64,000 nt of DNA from Diphasiastrum complanatum. Taxonomy: Eukaryota; Streptophyta; Lycopodiopsida; Lycopodiales; Lycopodiaceae. Under the pieces are notes generated by a model. The model was not told the DNA's origin, did no database searches, and was given only the letters and a program-made list of their open reading frames with translations. The translations under genes were made by a program, and so were the position numbers. Location: contig CM055106.1 of the NCBI GenBank assembly GCA_029204225.1, positions 40,750,368 through 40,814,367 of the forward strand, in the 5' to 3' direction. Below are positions 53,762 through 62,934 of the stretch, piece by piece. How positions within the stretch are numbered: the first letter of the stretch is position 1; each line of letters starts with the position of its first letter.

Positions 53762-54435
53762 GATCTGATGACATGACGTCAGCAGATACATTTTAGGTCG
53801 TGGCTAATCTGCCACTCTTGTATTTTCCTGATTAGTTGTAGATGCTTAATTACTCTAATCTTAGATTTACATAGAGCGACTATACTTATTGGATGATACT
53901 TGAAAGATCAACAGAGTACACATATAATGTAATGTAGTAGTTTGATGCAAGTAAGCAATCAAGATGAAAATACAGAATACATGTCCGCCTGTGTGCAAAG
54001 ACAATTCTGTCTAGGATCTGTAGATCCAACTGTCCACTAGTAAAGCGAGACAATTGCTCGTGAGAGAACTGTGTTTCTCCCGCACCAACGCACTGCGTGG
54101 ATTTGCATGCAGTGCGTGAAGAAATAAGAAAAAGATCAATATAGATGATTTTCTTGTTGTGTCTTAGCTCGAATGCTAATGCGTCTGTCGTTTATTCATG
54201 CGTCTAAGCTTCCTTGTTTATTTGAATTTCGCACCTTGGTTGAAACTATGTTGAATGCTGCATTAATTTTATAAACGTAGATCAACAGTGCCTGACTACA
54301 CTCTGGAGGACTGTAGGAGTGATTCAGATGGCAGTGTCCAGCGATCGCATCCGAACTCCATCTGAGGGCAAGAGAGTTGTGGTTCCTTCGCGAAAGCTTC
54401 ACGACTGCGATCCTGATTCATATCACACTCTTTCA
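53762..54435 (+). repeat. Probable LTR ending at a PBS-like site
   Basis: Ends CACTCTTTCA, one base before TGGTATCAGAAC at 54437. The left end is uncertain; 53762 is the first TG after the repeat array, near a TGACGTCA palindrome (53773). No partner LTR found. It does not align well with the LTR at 47754. Confidence 0.4.
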
Positions 54436-54494
54436 GTGGTATCAGAACATATCACGACCATCTCATTTTCCATTAACTCAAACTCAAAACGAAC

Positions 54495-55016
54495 TTGACA
54501 GATAAACTGTGTCGAACAATAAATTGTCTCGACAAATAAACTATGTCGAGCAATAAATTGTCTCGATAGATAAACTGTCTCGAACAATAACCTTTCGAGT
54601 CTGGATACAGAACGTTGTTGAATATTAACTGTCTTAATGGTTAGATCAACTGTTACAGAAGGAAGAGGGTCAAAAGACCTACCCTGTGACAATATAAATA
54701 CATGTGTACTTACTCATTGTAAAAGCAACAAGGCAGCAAGAGATGTATACAGAAGAATCAAAATCAGAATTATAAAAATTTGACTGATCAAAGTTTACAA
54801 CAGATGATCTTTCTCAGTTGTTTCTGATTATCTAAAATTGTCTATCACACTCACACATATATCTCCTAAATTTGCATGCTTTATTCAATCAAAATAGAAA
54901 CTACTCTATTAGTACATAGACCAGAATCAGACACGATTGAAGATACTGATATTAGTTTGATTTATTCAAACTTTCATCGTGTTCTCTGAAGGAGAATTCC
55001 TAGCATTTTTTCTACA
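54495..55016 (+). repeat. LTR with 34-bp tandem repeats and a PBS
   Basis: Starts about TGACAGATAAACTG, ends TTTTTTCTACA one base before TGGTATCAGAGC (55018-55029). Within it, three copies of a 34-bp unit (GATAAACTGTGTCGAACAAT..., starts 54497, 54531, 54565) and a TATA-like AATATAAATAC at about 54695. About 522 bp. Confidence 0.6.
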
Positions 55017-55189
55017 GTGGTATCAGAGCGTCTCACATCCATCAACAACCGTATTTGGAGCTTATTCGAAAGATTAGAAGATGTCTTCGATCAGCAGCAT
55101 TAAGTCTAAGATCAAAACGATCTTGGATACAGACAACTGATCGACAAACAAGAAAACAATAGAAAGATTCTGGTGATAGAAAGATTTGC

Positions 55190-55456
55190 AATAGATGCAA
55201 AAGATCAGGTCATACAAAAGACAAGTGTTGGTTGAATTCAAAGATTGATTGTATTCATTGCCATAAACGGGGTCATGCATCAATAGATTGTTATGAAAAT
55301 CCCAGGAACAAGGAGCAGAATCGAAGCAAACCTTCAGATTCAAATTTTGTCGAAGACAAAACAGAATTTTCTAGAGCAGCAGAAGAGAGGACAACAAGAA
55401 ACTCAACAAGATATATTTGTGTTGATCTATGTTGTTCATCAAATTTGAAAATTTGA
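55190..55456 (+). pseudogene. Gag zinc-knuckle region (relic)
   Basis: Encodes the second half of a two-knuckle Gag: KIDCIHCHKRGHASIDCYENPR preceded by CKRSGHTKDKCWLN. Followed by an acidic stretch. Parallel to 49240-49340 in the neighbouring relic. Confidence 0.7.
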
Positions 55457-55698
55457 GAAGTAGTACTTGATTCGAGAGCCACCTCACATTTTGTTTTCTC
55501 GAACAAATTTTGTCTGAGTATAAGAAGACGAATTATTTGAGATTCATTATACTTGGAGACGGTTCTAAGCATGTAGTTGATGGAACTGGTGTACTGTGGT
55601 TAGACACGAATTAGGGTGACGAGAAACTGGAGGAAGTTCTCTATGTTCCTACTCTTGATAAAGATCTTCTATCCATAGCAAAGATAGTCGACACAGAA

Positions 55699-56705
55699 AT
55701 GTCAGTAACCTTCACAAGGGATTCTTGTAAATTGTTCGATGAAGATTCTGATAACCAAGTTGCTGCAGGTATCAGAGATGGTAATTTGTATCACTTGAGC
55801 ATTCTAACTCAAGTCGAACAAGCAAATCAAACTCAAGAATCAACAGATATTCTGTGGCACAAGAGGTCATGTCACATGAACATGGAAGCCTTGTACCAAG
55901 CCAACAAGAGTCAGAGAATTGAAGTCAAAATCAAGAGTCGAGATATTCAAACTATTTGCGAATCTTGTCTTAAAGACAAAATGACTCGAACACCTTTCAA
56001 TAAAGATGTTTATAAAGCAACCAAGGTACTAGAAATTGTACATTCAGATATTTGTGGACCATTCAGAGTATTGTCTTTAGCTGACGCAAAATACTTCATA
56101 ACGTTTATTAATGACTTCAACAAGTTTGCTGTAGTATAATTTATTCGTACAAAATCAGAAGCTTTCGAGAAATTCGTTGAGTATACGAATTGGGCTGAGA
56201 AACAGACATGCAATAAGTTGAAGCAAATTTGCACAGATCGTGGAGGTGAGTACATTTCCAATAAATTCAAAACTTTTCGTACTGATCGAGGTATTATGCA
56301 TACGAAGACTGCATCATACACACCTCAGCACAATGGAATTGCTGAACGAAGAAATCGTACACTAGTAGAAGCTGCCAGGTGTATGATGGCTCATGCAAAA
56401 GCACCAAAGCAGTTGTGGCTACGTCGCACTATCTTCAGAATCGAATTCGGAAATCTAGAATACCTTATAAAACTCCTCACGAAATATGGTGGAAGTCGAA
56501 GCCAAATCTAGCTCATGGTCGGACATTTGGATGTGTAGTTTATATGCACATACCAGACAAATTGAGAAAGAAACTCGATGAAAAAATAGAACAAGGTTTT
56601 CTGGTAGGATTCGAGTTACATTCTTCATATTATCGAGTCTACATACCCGAAACTGGAAGAATAAAAGATGTTCGAGATGTCAAATTCGATGAGTCAAAGA
56701 CATAG
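55699..56705 (+). pseudogene. Copia pre-integrase and integrase (relic)
   Basis: Blocks in order: DGNLYHLSILTQ, ILWHKRSCHMNMEALYQAN...CESCLKDKMTRTPF, VLEIVHSDICGPF, YFITFINDFNKF, QICTDRGGEY, TASYTPQHNGIAERRNRTLVEAARCMM, then TPHEIWWKSKPNLAHGRTFG, KLDEKIEQGFLVGFE and DVRDVKFDES. Spread over several frames. Confidence 0.8.
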
Positions 56706-56780
56706 CAGATAGTGACTTAGTCGGATATGAAATTCTCAAGACTTATTATGAGTTACCAACAACAGAAGTGAAGAAAGCAG

Positions 56781-57240
56781 ATGATGAACAAGAATTACCA
56801 TCTAGACATAGTAGTGATTCAGAGAGAGTTCAAATTCGAGTACCTGAAAGACTCGAATCACCAGTTTGAATTTAAGCAGGTCGAACCCGAAAATGCAGGA
56901 TTGAATTTGAGACCTATACAAACTGTGAGAAAATTTGAAAGACAAAGAAAACTACCAGTAAGATTTGGTCAGGATGTTTCAACAAATATAGCCATCAAAT
57001 TTTGTGATTTCACAGACGAACCTCAAACATTCGAAAAAGCTATTGATGAACCAAATAAAGATCACTAGATTCAAGCAATGGAGGAGGAAATGTCATCGAT
57101 GTATAGAAACAATGTACAGACACTTTCACCTGTACCTGATGGAAGAAGACTAGTTAAATGCAAGTGGATCTACAAGATCAAAACAGGACCTGTTGGAGAT
57201 AACATCAGATACAAAGCAATGTTGGTTGCAAAAGGTTTTC
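56781..57240 (+). pseudogene. Copia linker and first RT blocks (relic)
   Basis: Acidic and basic linker, then TNIAIKFCDFTDEPQTFEKAIDEPNKDH (pre-RT block) and, in the continuing sequence, VKCKWIYKIKTG and IRYKAMLVAKGF. It stops abruptly at the junction with Gypsy chromodomain sequence. Confidence 0.7.
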
Positions 57241-57242
57241 TA

Positions 57243-57444
57243 CACTGATCTAGTGCTATTGGAGGATTTGACTGCTTTTGTATCCCATGAACTGGAAGGG
57301 ATCATTGATATTCAATGACATCAACTGAGAAATTGTTTGATTTCTGAACATCTGATTCGTTGGAAAGGTAAGTCAGATGATGTGGACACCTGGGAGAAGG
57401 AGGATGATTTAAGACTTAGATTCCCTGGTTTTTTTCCCATATAA
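57243..57444 (+). pseudogene. End of a Gypsy polyprotein: chromodomain (relic)
   Basis: The frame ending at TAA 57442-57444 reads HQLRNCLISEHLIRWKGKSD, then VDTWEKEDDLRLRFPGFFPI. This is the typical plant chromovirus chromodomain end (YLVKWKGxxxxxxTWExxxxLxxxFPxF). It is followed 20 bases later by a purine tract and an LTR. The rest of this Gypsy element is missing on the left. Different family from the young element at 4456. Confidence 0.75.
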
Positions 57445-57464
57445 GAAAGTTTTTATTGGGAGGG

Positions 57465-57914
57465 TGTTGTAAAGCTACCTTTACAAGCTTTACTTCCGGC
57501 GCCACTATTGTCCCCGGCGCCAGCAGCGCCCCTGCTGCTCCCGGCGCCACTGTGACTAGAATCCAGCCGGCACCAAGTTCCTCTGGCTGAAAATCTTTGA
57601 TCGGTTCTAGCGAAGTCCACAGAGCTCAAATCGATGTGCAATCACCTCACACGATCTAGGCATGATTAAAGGAAGCCTAGGTGTTGTAAAGCTACCTTTA
57701 CAAGCTTTACTTCTGACGCCACTAGCGCCAGCATTGTCCCCGCTGCCAGAAACGCCCCTGTTGCTCCTGGCGCCAATGGCGCCGGCACCGCTCCCGGTGC
57801 CACTGTGACCAGAATCCAGCCGGCGCCAAGTTCCTATGGCTGAAAATCTTTGATCGGTTCTAGCGAAGTCCAAAGAGCTCAGATCGATGTGCAATCACCT
57901 CACACGATCTAGAC
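57465..57914. repeat. 217-bp tandem duplication inside the LTR
   Basis: Copy 1 starts at 57465 and copy 2 at 57682 (both TGTTGTAAAGCTACC). The ends GATCTAGGCATGATTAAAGG and GATCTAGACATGATTAAAGG agree. Differences cluster in the GGCGCC part. Confidence 0.85.
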
Positions 57915-58931
57915 ATGATTAAAGGAAGCCTGGGGATCAATAAAATCTAGAGAGAGAAAATGACTTTCTAGAAAGAGAAAATCCTAGAGAGAGAAAAACG
58001 TGCTTTACCAGCCTGGGTAGAGTGCTTGGTATGAGGGGGGGGAGGGGTGCCGAATCCCACCAATACTATAGGGGAGTGCGGATTGCGACTCAGGACGAGC
58101 TCCAACCAAGTCTCAGCCTCCCTTGCTGGAATGTTGTCATGGCTCTCGCCTTGGCATGCTAGCACCCCGGAGACTAGGGTCGGTCACACACTTGAAATGT
58201 AACCTTCTCAGATTTATCAATAAAGTGGGATTTTTCTCAAACTGACTCTGATTAGCTTCTGGATTTCAATGTTCGGTAAAAGCGCCAGTTGTAAGGCCGC
58301 TTCAAAATTTTTAAGTTGGCACATAGCTGAGGGTCGTATCCCGGGACACCAGCGGTATGTCGTCGAGACTATTCGGTCTGTGGCGCCAGCGGTATGCTGT
58401 CGGAACCATTTGGTCCAGGAACTGGTTGTCTCCATATTTGTCGCGGCTTGTGGTTCTGAGTGTTCCTTGCATGAACGTGAATAGGTTAAGCTCTTGGGGA
58501 ACGGGCTCTAACCTGTCGGCTGAGTTGGATGGCTTGCTTGGGTAGAAGTTACCTGTTTATGGCTGTCCAGTCTGGCGTGGCGCCAGGTTGGCTTCCAGCG
58601 CTCGTGACGAAGCTTTCAGTTGGTTAAGTCTGATGTAAGTCAGACCGCTTGCTTGGAATGGATGTTACTCATTTGTAACGAAGCTTCGAGTTGGTTAACT
58701 TTGATGTATGTCGGGTGGCTTGCTTGGAGGGAAGTCACCCACATCGGGAACCCCGATCTGGCATGGCGCCAGGTTGGATCTCAATGTTGGTTTTTGGAAC
58801 TTCAAGTTGGTTAAGTCTGATCGTTATTGACGAGTTGGCTGCTTGTATGTTAAGTGGGTTTGGATGGCAAGAGTTGAAGGTTGGGAAGCTAAGTCGTAGT
58901 TCCCGGCTCCCTTTGGGATGTCTGCGTTACA
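57465..58931 (+). repeat. Gypsy LTR, GGCGCC-rich, with internal tandem duplication
   Basis: Starts TGTTGTAAAGCTACCTTTAC, ends TCTGCGTTACA before the PBS. The first 217 bases (57465-57681) are repeated at 57682-57914. Both copies carry clusters of GGCGCC palindromes. Further right, a block with GAGTTGGTTAAGTCTGATGT and GGCTTGCTTGG recurs at about 58625, 58690 and 58805, and TGGCGCCAGGTTGG at 58577 and 58764. The first about 110 bases recur at 61560. Confidence 0.75.
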
Positions 58932-58933
58932 TG

Positions 58934-58946
58934 TGGTATCAGAGCC
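58934..58946 (+). other. Primer binding site (initiator tRNA-Met)
   Basis: TGGTATCAGAGCC, two bases after the LTR end. Confidence 0.85.
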
Positions 58947-59168
58947 GACTGGCCGGTCAGCTATGCGGATCTCACGAAAATGGCCACTATTTGGGGTTCA
59001 TCAAGACAACTGTTGTGCAAGGTGTTGCCCATAGTGTAAGCACGGGTGCGTCCACGGTTGGGGTGGTCGGCAGAACGGGGGCTTGATGAGTCAAGGTGCT
59101 GCCCTTGAGTGTAAGCACGGTCTATGCCTTGTGGGGTGTGGGGTGACATATTCGCGATAGCCACTGTT

Positions 59169-59709
59169 CGTTTAGCTCTAAGGGCTATCGACCAAATTTG
59201 GTGGGGGCGTTACTGAGGCAATGTGCTGCCTAACGGTGAAAGCACGGGTGCGTCCACGATTTGGGTGGTATGCAGCTGATCGTTTAGCTATAAGGGCTAT
59301 CGACTAGATTTGGTGGGGGCGTTACTGAGGCAATGTGTTGCCTAACGGTGAAAGCACAGGTGCGTCCACGAGGGTGGTGTATTCAAGGATAGTTGTCGTT
59401 CGTTTAGCTGTAAGGGCTATCGACCAAATTTAGTGGGGGCCTTACTGAGGCAATGTGCTGCCTAACGGTGAAAGTACGGGTGCGTCCACAATTGGGGGGT
59501 ATGCTGCCGATTGTTTAGCTATAAGGGCTATCGACTAGATTTGGTGGGGGCGTTACTGAGGCAATGTGTTGCCTAACGGTGAAAGCACAGGTGCATCCAC
59601 AGGGGTGGTATATTTAAGGATAGCTGCCGATCGTTTAGCTATAAGGGCTATCGACCAAAAAGTGGTGAGGCGTGACTGAGGCAATGTGCTGCTTAATGGT
59701 GAAAGCACG
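59169..59709. repeat. Minisatellite, five copies, alternating about 112 and 120 bp
   Basis: Units start CGTTTAGCT(C/A/G)TAAGGGCTA at 59169, 59281, 59401, 59512 and 59632, so the spacings are 112, 120, 111 and 120. Copies 1 and 3 and copies 2 and 4 share variants (CGACCAAAT versus CGACTAGAT; TGTGCTGCC versus TGTGTTGCC), which makes a higher-order unit of about 232 bp. Degenerate forerunners precede it from about 59030 (GTGTAAGCACGG). Confidence 0.9.
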
Positions 59710-60144
59710 GATAGTTGGAGGGGTGTCCTATGTGGGCTGATTCTGTGATCGATTTGTATGGGCGCGGCCAGGCAAAGATCCGTTGGCAGGACCATCTCAA
59801 AGGGGGACCTTGTCTTTGTTACTTGTTAGTAAACCTACCTGAGTGTCTTACTTGTATGTATTCGTGGTGAGTCTAAGTACTCGTGCTTTGCTTGGTTTGC
59901 ATGATTGCTTGTGATACAAGGAGTTGATGGCTCGAGAAGGAACCTTTCTTTTGAAGGCTGATACCATCAAACAAAGAGGACTACAGAATCTGTGGGGCGG
60001 ATTTGCAGTTCAAGTACTCGCACGTGAACGACAATGAAATGACTCAATGTTTGCAAAGGATGGATGGCTAGCCTGTTTCTTGGGTTAGTTTCATTTGCGA
60101 CAATGCCCACCAGACGCAAGCAGGAAGTCAAAAGTTGGAGAGGG

Positions 60145-60360
60145 CAATTTCAGGGGAGATCTTCTATGGAGCAGTTGGTCTTCATTTTGGGATGGCCACC
60201 TTCGGAACTGAAACTCACTGAGCATGGGTGATATCCAGTATCAGTTGGGCTTTTCCTCAAAGGGGAAAGACTAGGATCCTCTTCAAGAGATTGGCAACAA
60301 GTTGGATCGAGCCATAATTCTAGCAGATGGGAAGCAAAGTGTTGGAAAGGCTTTTTGTCC
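60145..60360 (+). repeat. Segment shared with the minus-strand element at 31110-31327
   Basis: Matches the reverse complement of 31110-31327 at about 80% by eye: GGGCAATTTCAGGGGAGAT, CTATGGAGCAGTTGG, GAACTGAAACTCACTGAGCATG, GGGGAAAGACTAGGATCCTC, CATAATTCTAGCAGATGGGAAG. Two elements with different LTRs thus carry one homologous internal segment. Confidence 0.8.
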
Positions 60361-61559
60361 GAAGAACTCTACTGTAAGTCCGATCAGCTGATTTTATAAG
60401 TGGAGGGGAACTATCACACACACCTCTCTCTTGGGGCAAATTTTGAATGAAAGTTGATCAAAACGGGGGCAAATTCAAGGTGACCTAGCCATACTCACAT
60501 GAGGAGACTGACGAACTTTGGACCTAATAAGTTGACAAGTTTTTGTTGTGGAAAAGAAAGCTTGTTATAGGCTTTCTTTGGACCAGCAATGATGAGGAAA
60601 CATATGATTATGTTGGCTTGTGTTACGTGTAAGGCAGCTGATCAAGTGAAAGTTGAGTCTTGCATGAGAGATTTGGTATTTCGAACGGACGCTAAGGGAC
60701 AGTTCGTGTTGAGATCGGACTAGTGCAAACTCCGGGTGCATGTGTCTGATTCAAAGAGAGCTACTTGAAGCCAAGCTCGATGTACACTTCTTGTTTTGAC
60801 TGTGAGGCAACTGACCAGTGATGGAATTGTGAAAGTCAAGTTTTGCACGATGGACATGGTGCTTCAAACAAACGCGAAAAGATAGTTTGTATGCGGATCA
60901 AACTCGTGCGGCCCTTTGGCTTTCCACGAGGTCAATGGTTACATTTGGGCTGATTCAAAGAGCTACTTCAAGCTAAGTGAGAGGTGCATTGCGGAGTACT
61001 CAATCTTTGCCTACCTTAAAGAGCCAAGAAGAAAATGTATCAAGATCAGGCTGGGACAAGGAGAGAAATCAAGGTGCAGAAGCAACAAGGCACGGAGTGG
61101 ACCATAAAGTGGGCAATCAAACAATAAATCCTTTGGCTCAGGGAGCCTTGATACCTGTGCGAAACTGATCTAATCTGTGGCTCAGGGAGTTCAACACAAA
61201 GTGCATCAAGGACAAATCAGGAGCTCAAAGGAGTTCCAAAGTCGAAAGTCAGAAGCGATAGGGGCGAATATTTCAAAGAAAGGCCTCTGTCACCAGGTAA
61301 TAAGGTTCTTGGGTTTTATGAAAGCGATATAAAATCTACGCTTTTCCCAAACAAAGAGATATTTTAAGTTATGTAATTTTTCAATACAAAGAGCTGAGCC
61401 TCCGACTTGTGGTGTGCCGGCTTCGATCTTAATAAAAAGTGGCCAATAAATTGAGTATTGTGCCAAGTAGCTTAAATGTATAGTTATTTTAATTGGGAGA
61501 CACCTTTACTTTAATCTGACATCTGATGAGGACATCAGATTTTATAAAGGTGGGGTGGA

Positions 61560-61672
61560 TGTTGTAAAGCTACCTTTACAAGCTTTACTTCCGGCGCCAG
61601 CATTGTACCCGCGCCCCTGCTGCTCCCGGTGCCAACAACGCCGCTCCCGGCGCCACTGTGACTAGAATCCAG
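61560..61672 (+). repeat. Gypsy LTR, shortened, right copy
   Basis: Begins TGTTGTAAAGCTACCTTTAC after a purine tract, aligns with 57465-57570, and ends at ACTAGAATCCAG where the next Copia LTR starts. Confidence 0.85.
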
Positions 61673-62325
61673 TGTGAAAAATTGTCAACTAGTAGTATTT
61701 TCCTAACTTGAGATTTTGTAGGCCTATGGCCAAATAAAAGTTAGAGATAGGTTCATACATGTATGTAGAGGCCCAAAGTATGTGTACACTACTTTTGAGG
61801 TCACATTAATTAGAGGAGGTCGAGTGTGGAGCTCTTCTATTGGCTCATAATTTGGTGCATTCCTATTTGACCAAATTTCTAGGTATATGGGTGAATCCTA
61901 TTGGACCCCAATTTTAGCCTATCATAAGACAAGTGGCCAAGAGGCACTATGGCTGCTATAAATAGCCATCTCCACGAGTATGTACACATCTCATTTTCAT
62001 TCTATTGAATGAATGTTATGCTCTTTGAAGATCCATCTTCTTCTCTCTCACTTTTTTGTTCATATCTTGCATTCTAGCCACTAGAATTGTGATTTCTTTG
62101 TTGCTATGGCTTCACACGTGTGAAATGCAGGTTGTAGGCTCTGAAGTACGGACAGGGACAGCAAGTTTCTGTTTGTGGAAGCTTATGATCAGATTTTGAT
62201 GTTTAGTTGATGTTTAGTATGCTTAACATCACAATTTCTATCATTTTTTCAATCTAGATGTGCATAACTTCCATGGCCAAGATCTTTATGAAACTTTAGC
62301 ATCTTTTGGATCTGAGTTTTTCACA
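61673..62325 (+). repeat. Copia 5' LTR
   Basis: Starts TGTGAAAAATTGTCAAC, ends GTTTTTCACA at the PBS. 653 bp. TATA-like GCTATAAATAGCC at about 61955. Ends in CACA like the LTRs at 35810 and 36779, and starts with the same TGTGAA. Confidence 0.8.
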
Positions 62326-62337
62326 TGGTATCAGAGC
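62326..62337 (+). other. Primer binding site (initiator tRNA-Met)
   Basis: TGGTATCAGAGC directly after the LTR. Confidence 0.9.
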
Positions 62338-62934
62338 ATTAGACGGCCAAATGTGCAGGTTTTGCCAGATTTAGAAGAGATTTGTGGGCGAGTTTGCTTT
62401 TGTAGCATTCCAATCAAGTTTCTAGCTAAAAATCTTGTTGATTTATGTGTAGAAATTGGATCTTTGTGATCAAAACATCATTTGTATGCATTTCAATTGA
62501 AGTAGGGCGAATTCCCTCTGTACTTATCAGAATAAGGAGACAAAAATTGTTTTGGAAAGAGGGAGATGCAAGATCCAACAAGATCCTATTAGTTTTCCAT
62601 TCTAGCATATAGTTTTTTGATTCAATTTCTTGCTTCTTCATGTCAAAAACTTCAAAATTGATGTAACCCTCTGATTTTCAGTTTGCTGAATGATTCAAGA
62701 GTGTATTTCAATCTTAGGAGTGAGGGAAAAGCAAGTATATTGAGGTTTGGTCTTGGTTTGATCAAGAAATCATAAAACTAGTGGCTAAAATTGAGGAAAA
62801 AGTGAGGAAAAGAGAGAAAAAGTAAGGTTTTAGGTTCCAAATCTTTGTGATTTCTTCTTGTGTTTCATTTGTTGATTCAAGAGAGTGCTTAGTGCATTGG
62901 AACAGGTCAAAGATCAGAGATCAATCATTGCAAC

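Larger units (their letters stand above)
55018..57240 (+). mobile_element. Ty1/copia relic with two zinc knuckles
   Basis: After the PBS: Gag remnant with two knuckles (CKRSGHTKDKCW, CIHCHKRGHASIDC), a decayed protease, pre-integrase and integrase (55699-56705), linker, and the first RT blocks up to about 57240 (KCKWIYKIK, YKAMLVAKGF). There it is replaced by the tail of a Gypsy element. Many breaks. Same lineage as the relic at 47754-53520. Confidence 0.75.
58947..61545 (+). other. Non-coding internal region of a LARD-like element
   Basis: About 2.6 kb between PBS and purine tract with no Gag or Pol block. It contains a minisatellite (59169-59709), a segment shared with the element next to the 5S LTR (60145-60360), and short frames without recognisable content. 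GTGAAAGCACGGGTGCGTCC-type words are frequent up to 59710. The rest has no visible structure. Confidence 0.6.
57243..61672 (+). mobile_element. Chromovirus tail, shared LTR and LARD-like body between GGCGCC-rich LTRs
   Basis: Order: chromodomain end, purine tract TTGGGAGGG, LTR (57465-58931), PBS (58934), non-coding body (58947-61545), purine tract AAAGGTGGGGTGGA, shortened LTR (61560-61672). One LTR thus serves as 3' LTR for a Gypsy coding body and as 5' LTR for a non-coding body. This fits a tandem pair made by recombination between an autonomous copy and a non-autonomous derivative with the same LTR. The right end is cut by the Copia LTR at 61673. Broken. Confidence 0.7.

Noticed and set aside
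57453-57894. Minus-strand Gly/Ala/Ser-rich frames occurring twice
   Set aside because: Products of the 217-bp LTR duplication with GGCGCC words, not a gene family.
58997-59164. tRNA or other small RNA gene in the GC-richer stretch
   Set aside because: No cloverleaf or A/B-box pair could be made out; the words belong to decayed minisatellite units.
59169-59709. CRISPR-like array
   Set aside because: Units of 112-120 bp are homologous over their full length, with no unique spacers, and the context is a plant retrotransposon.
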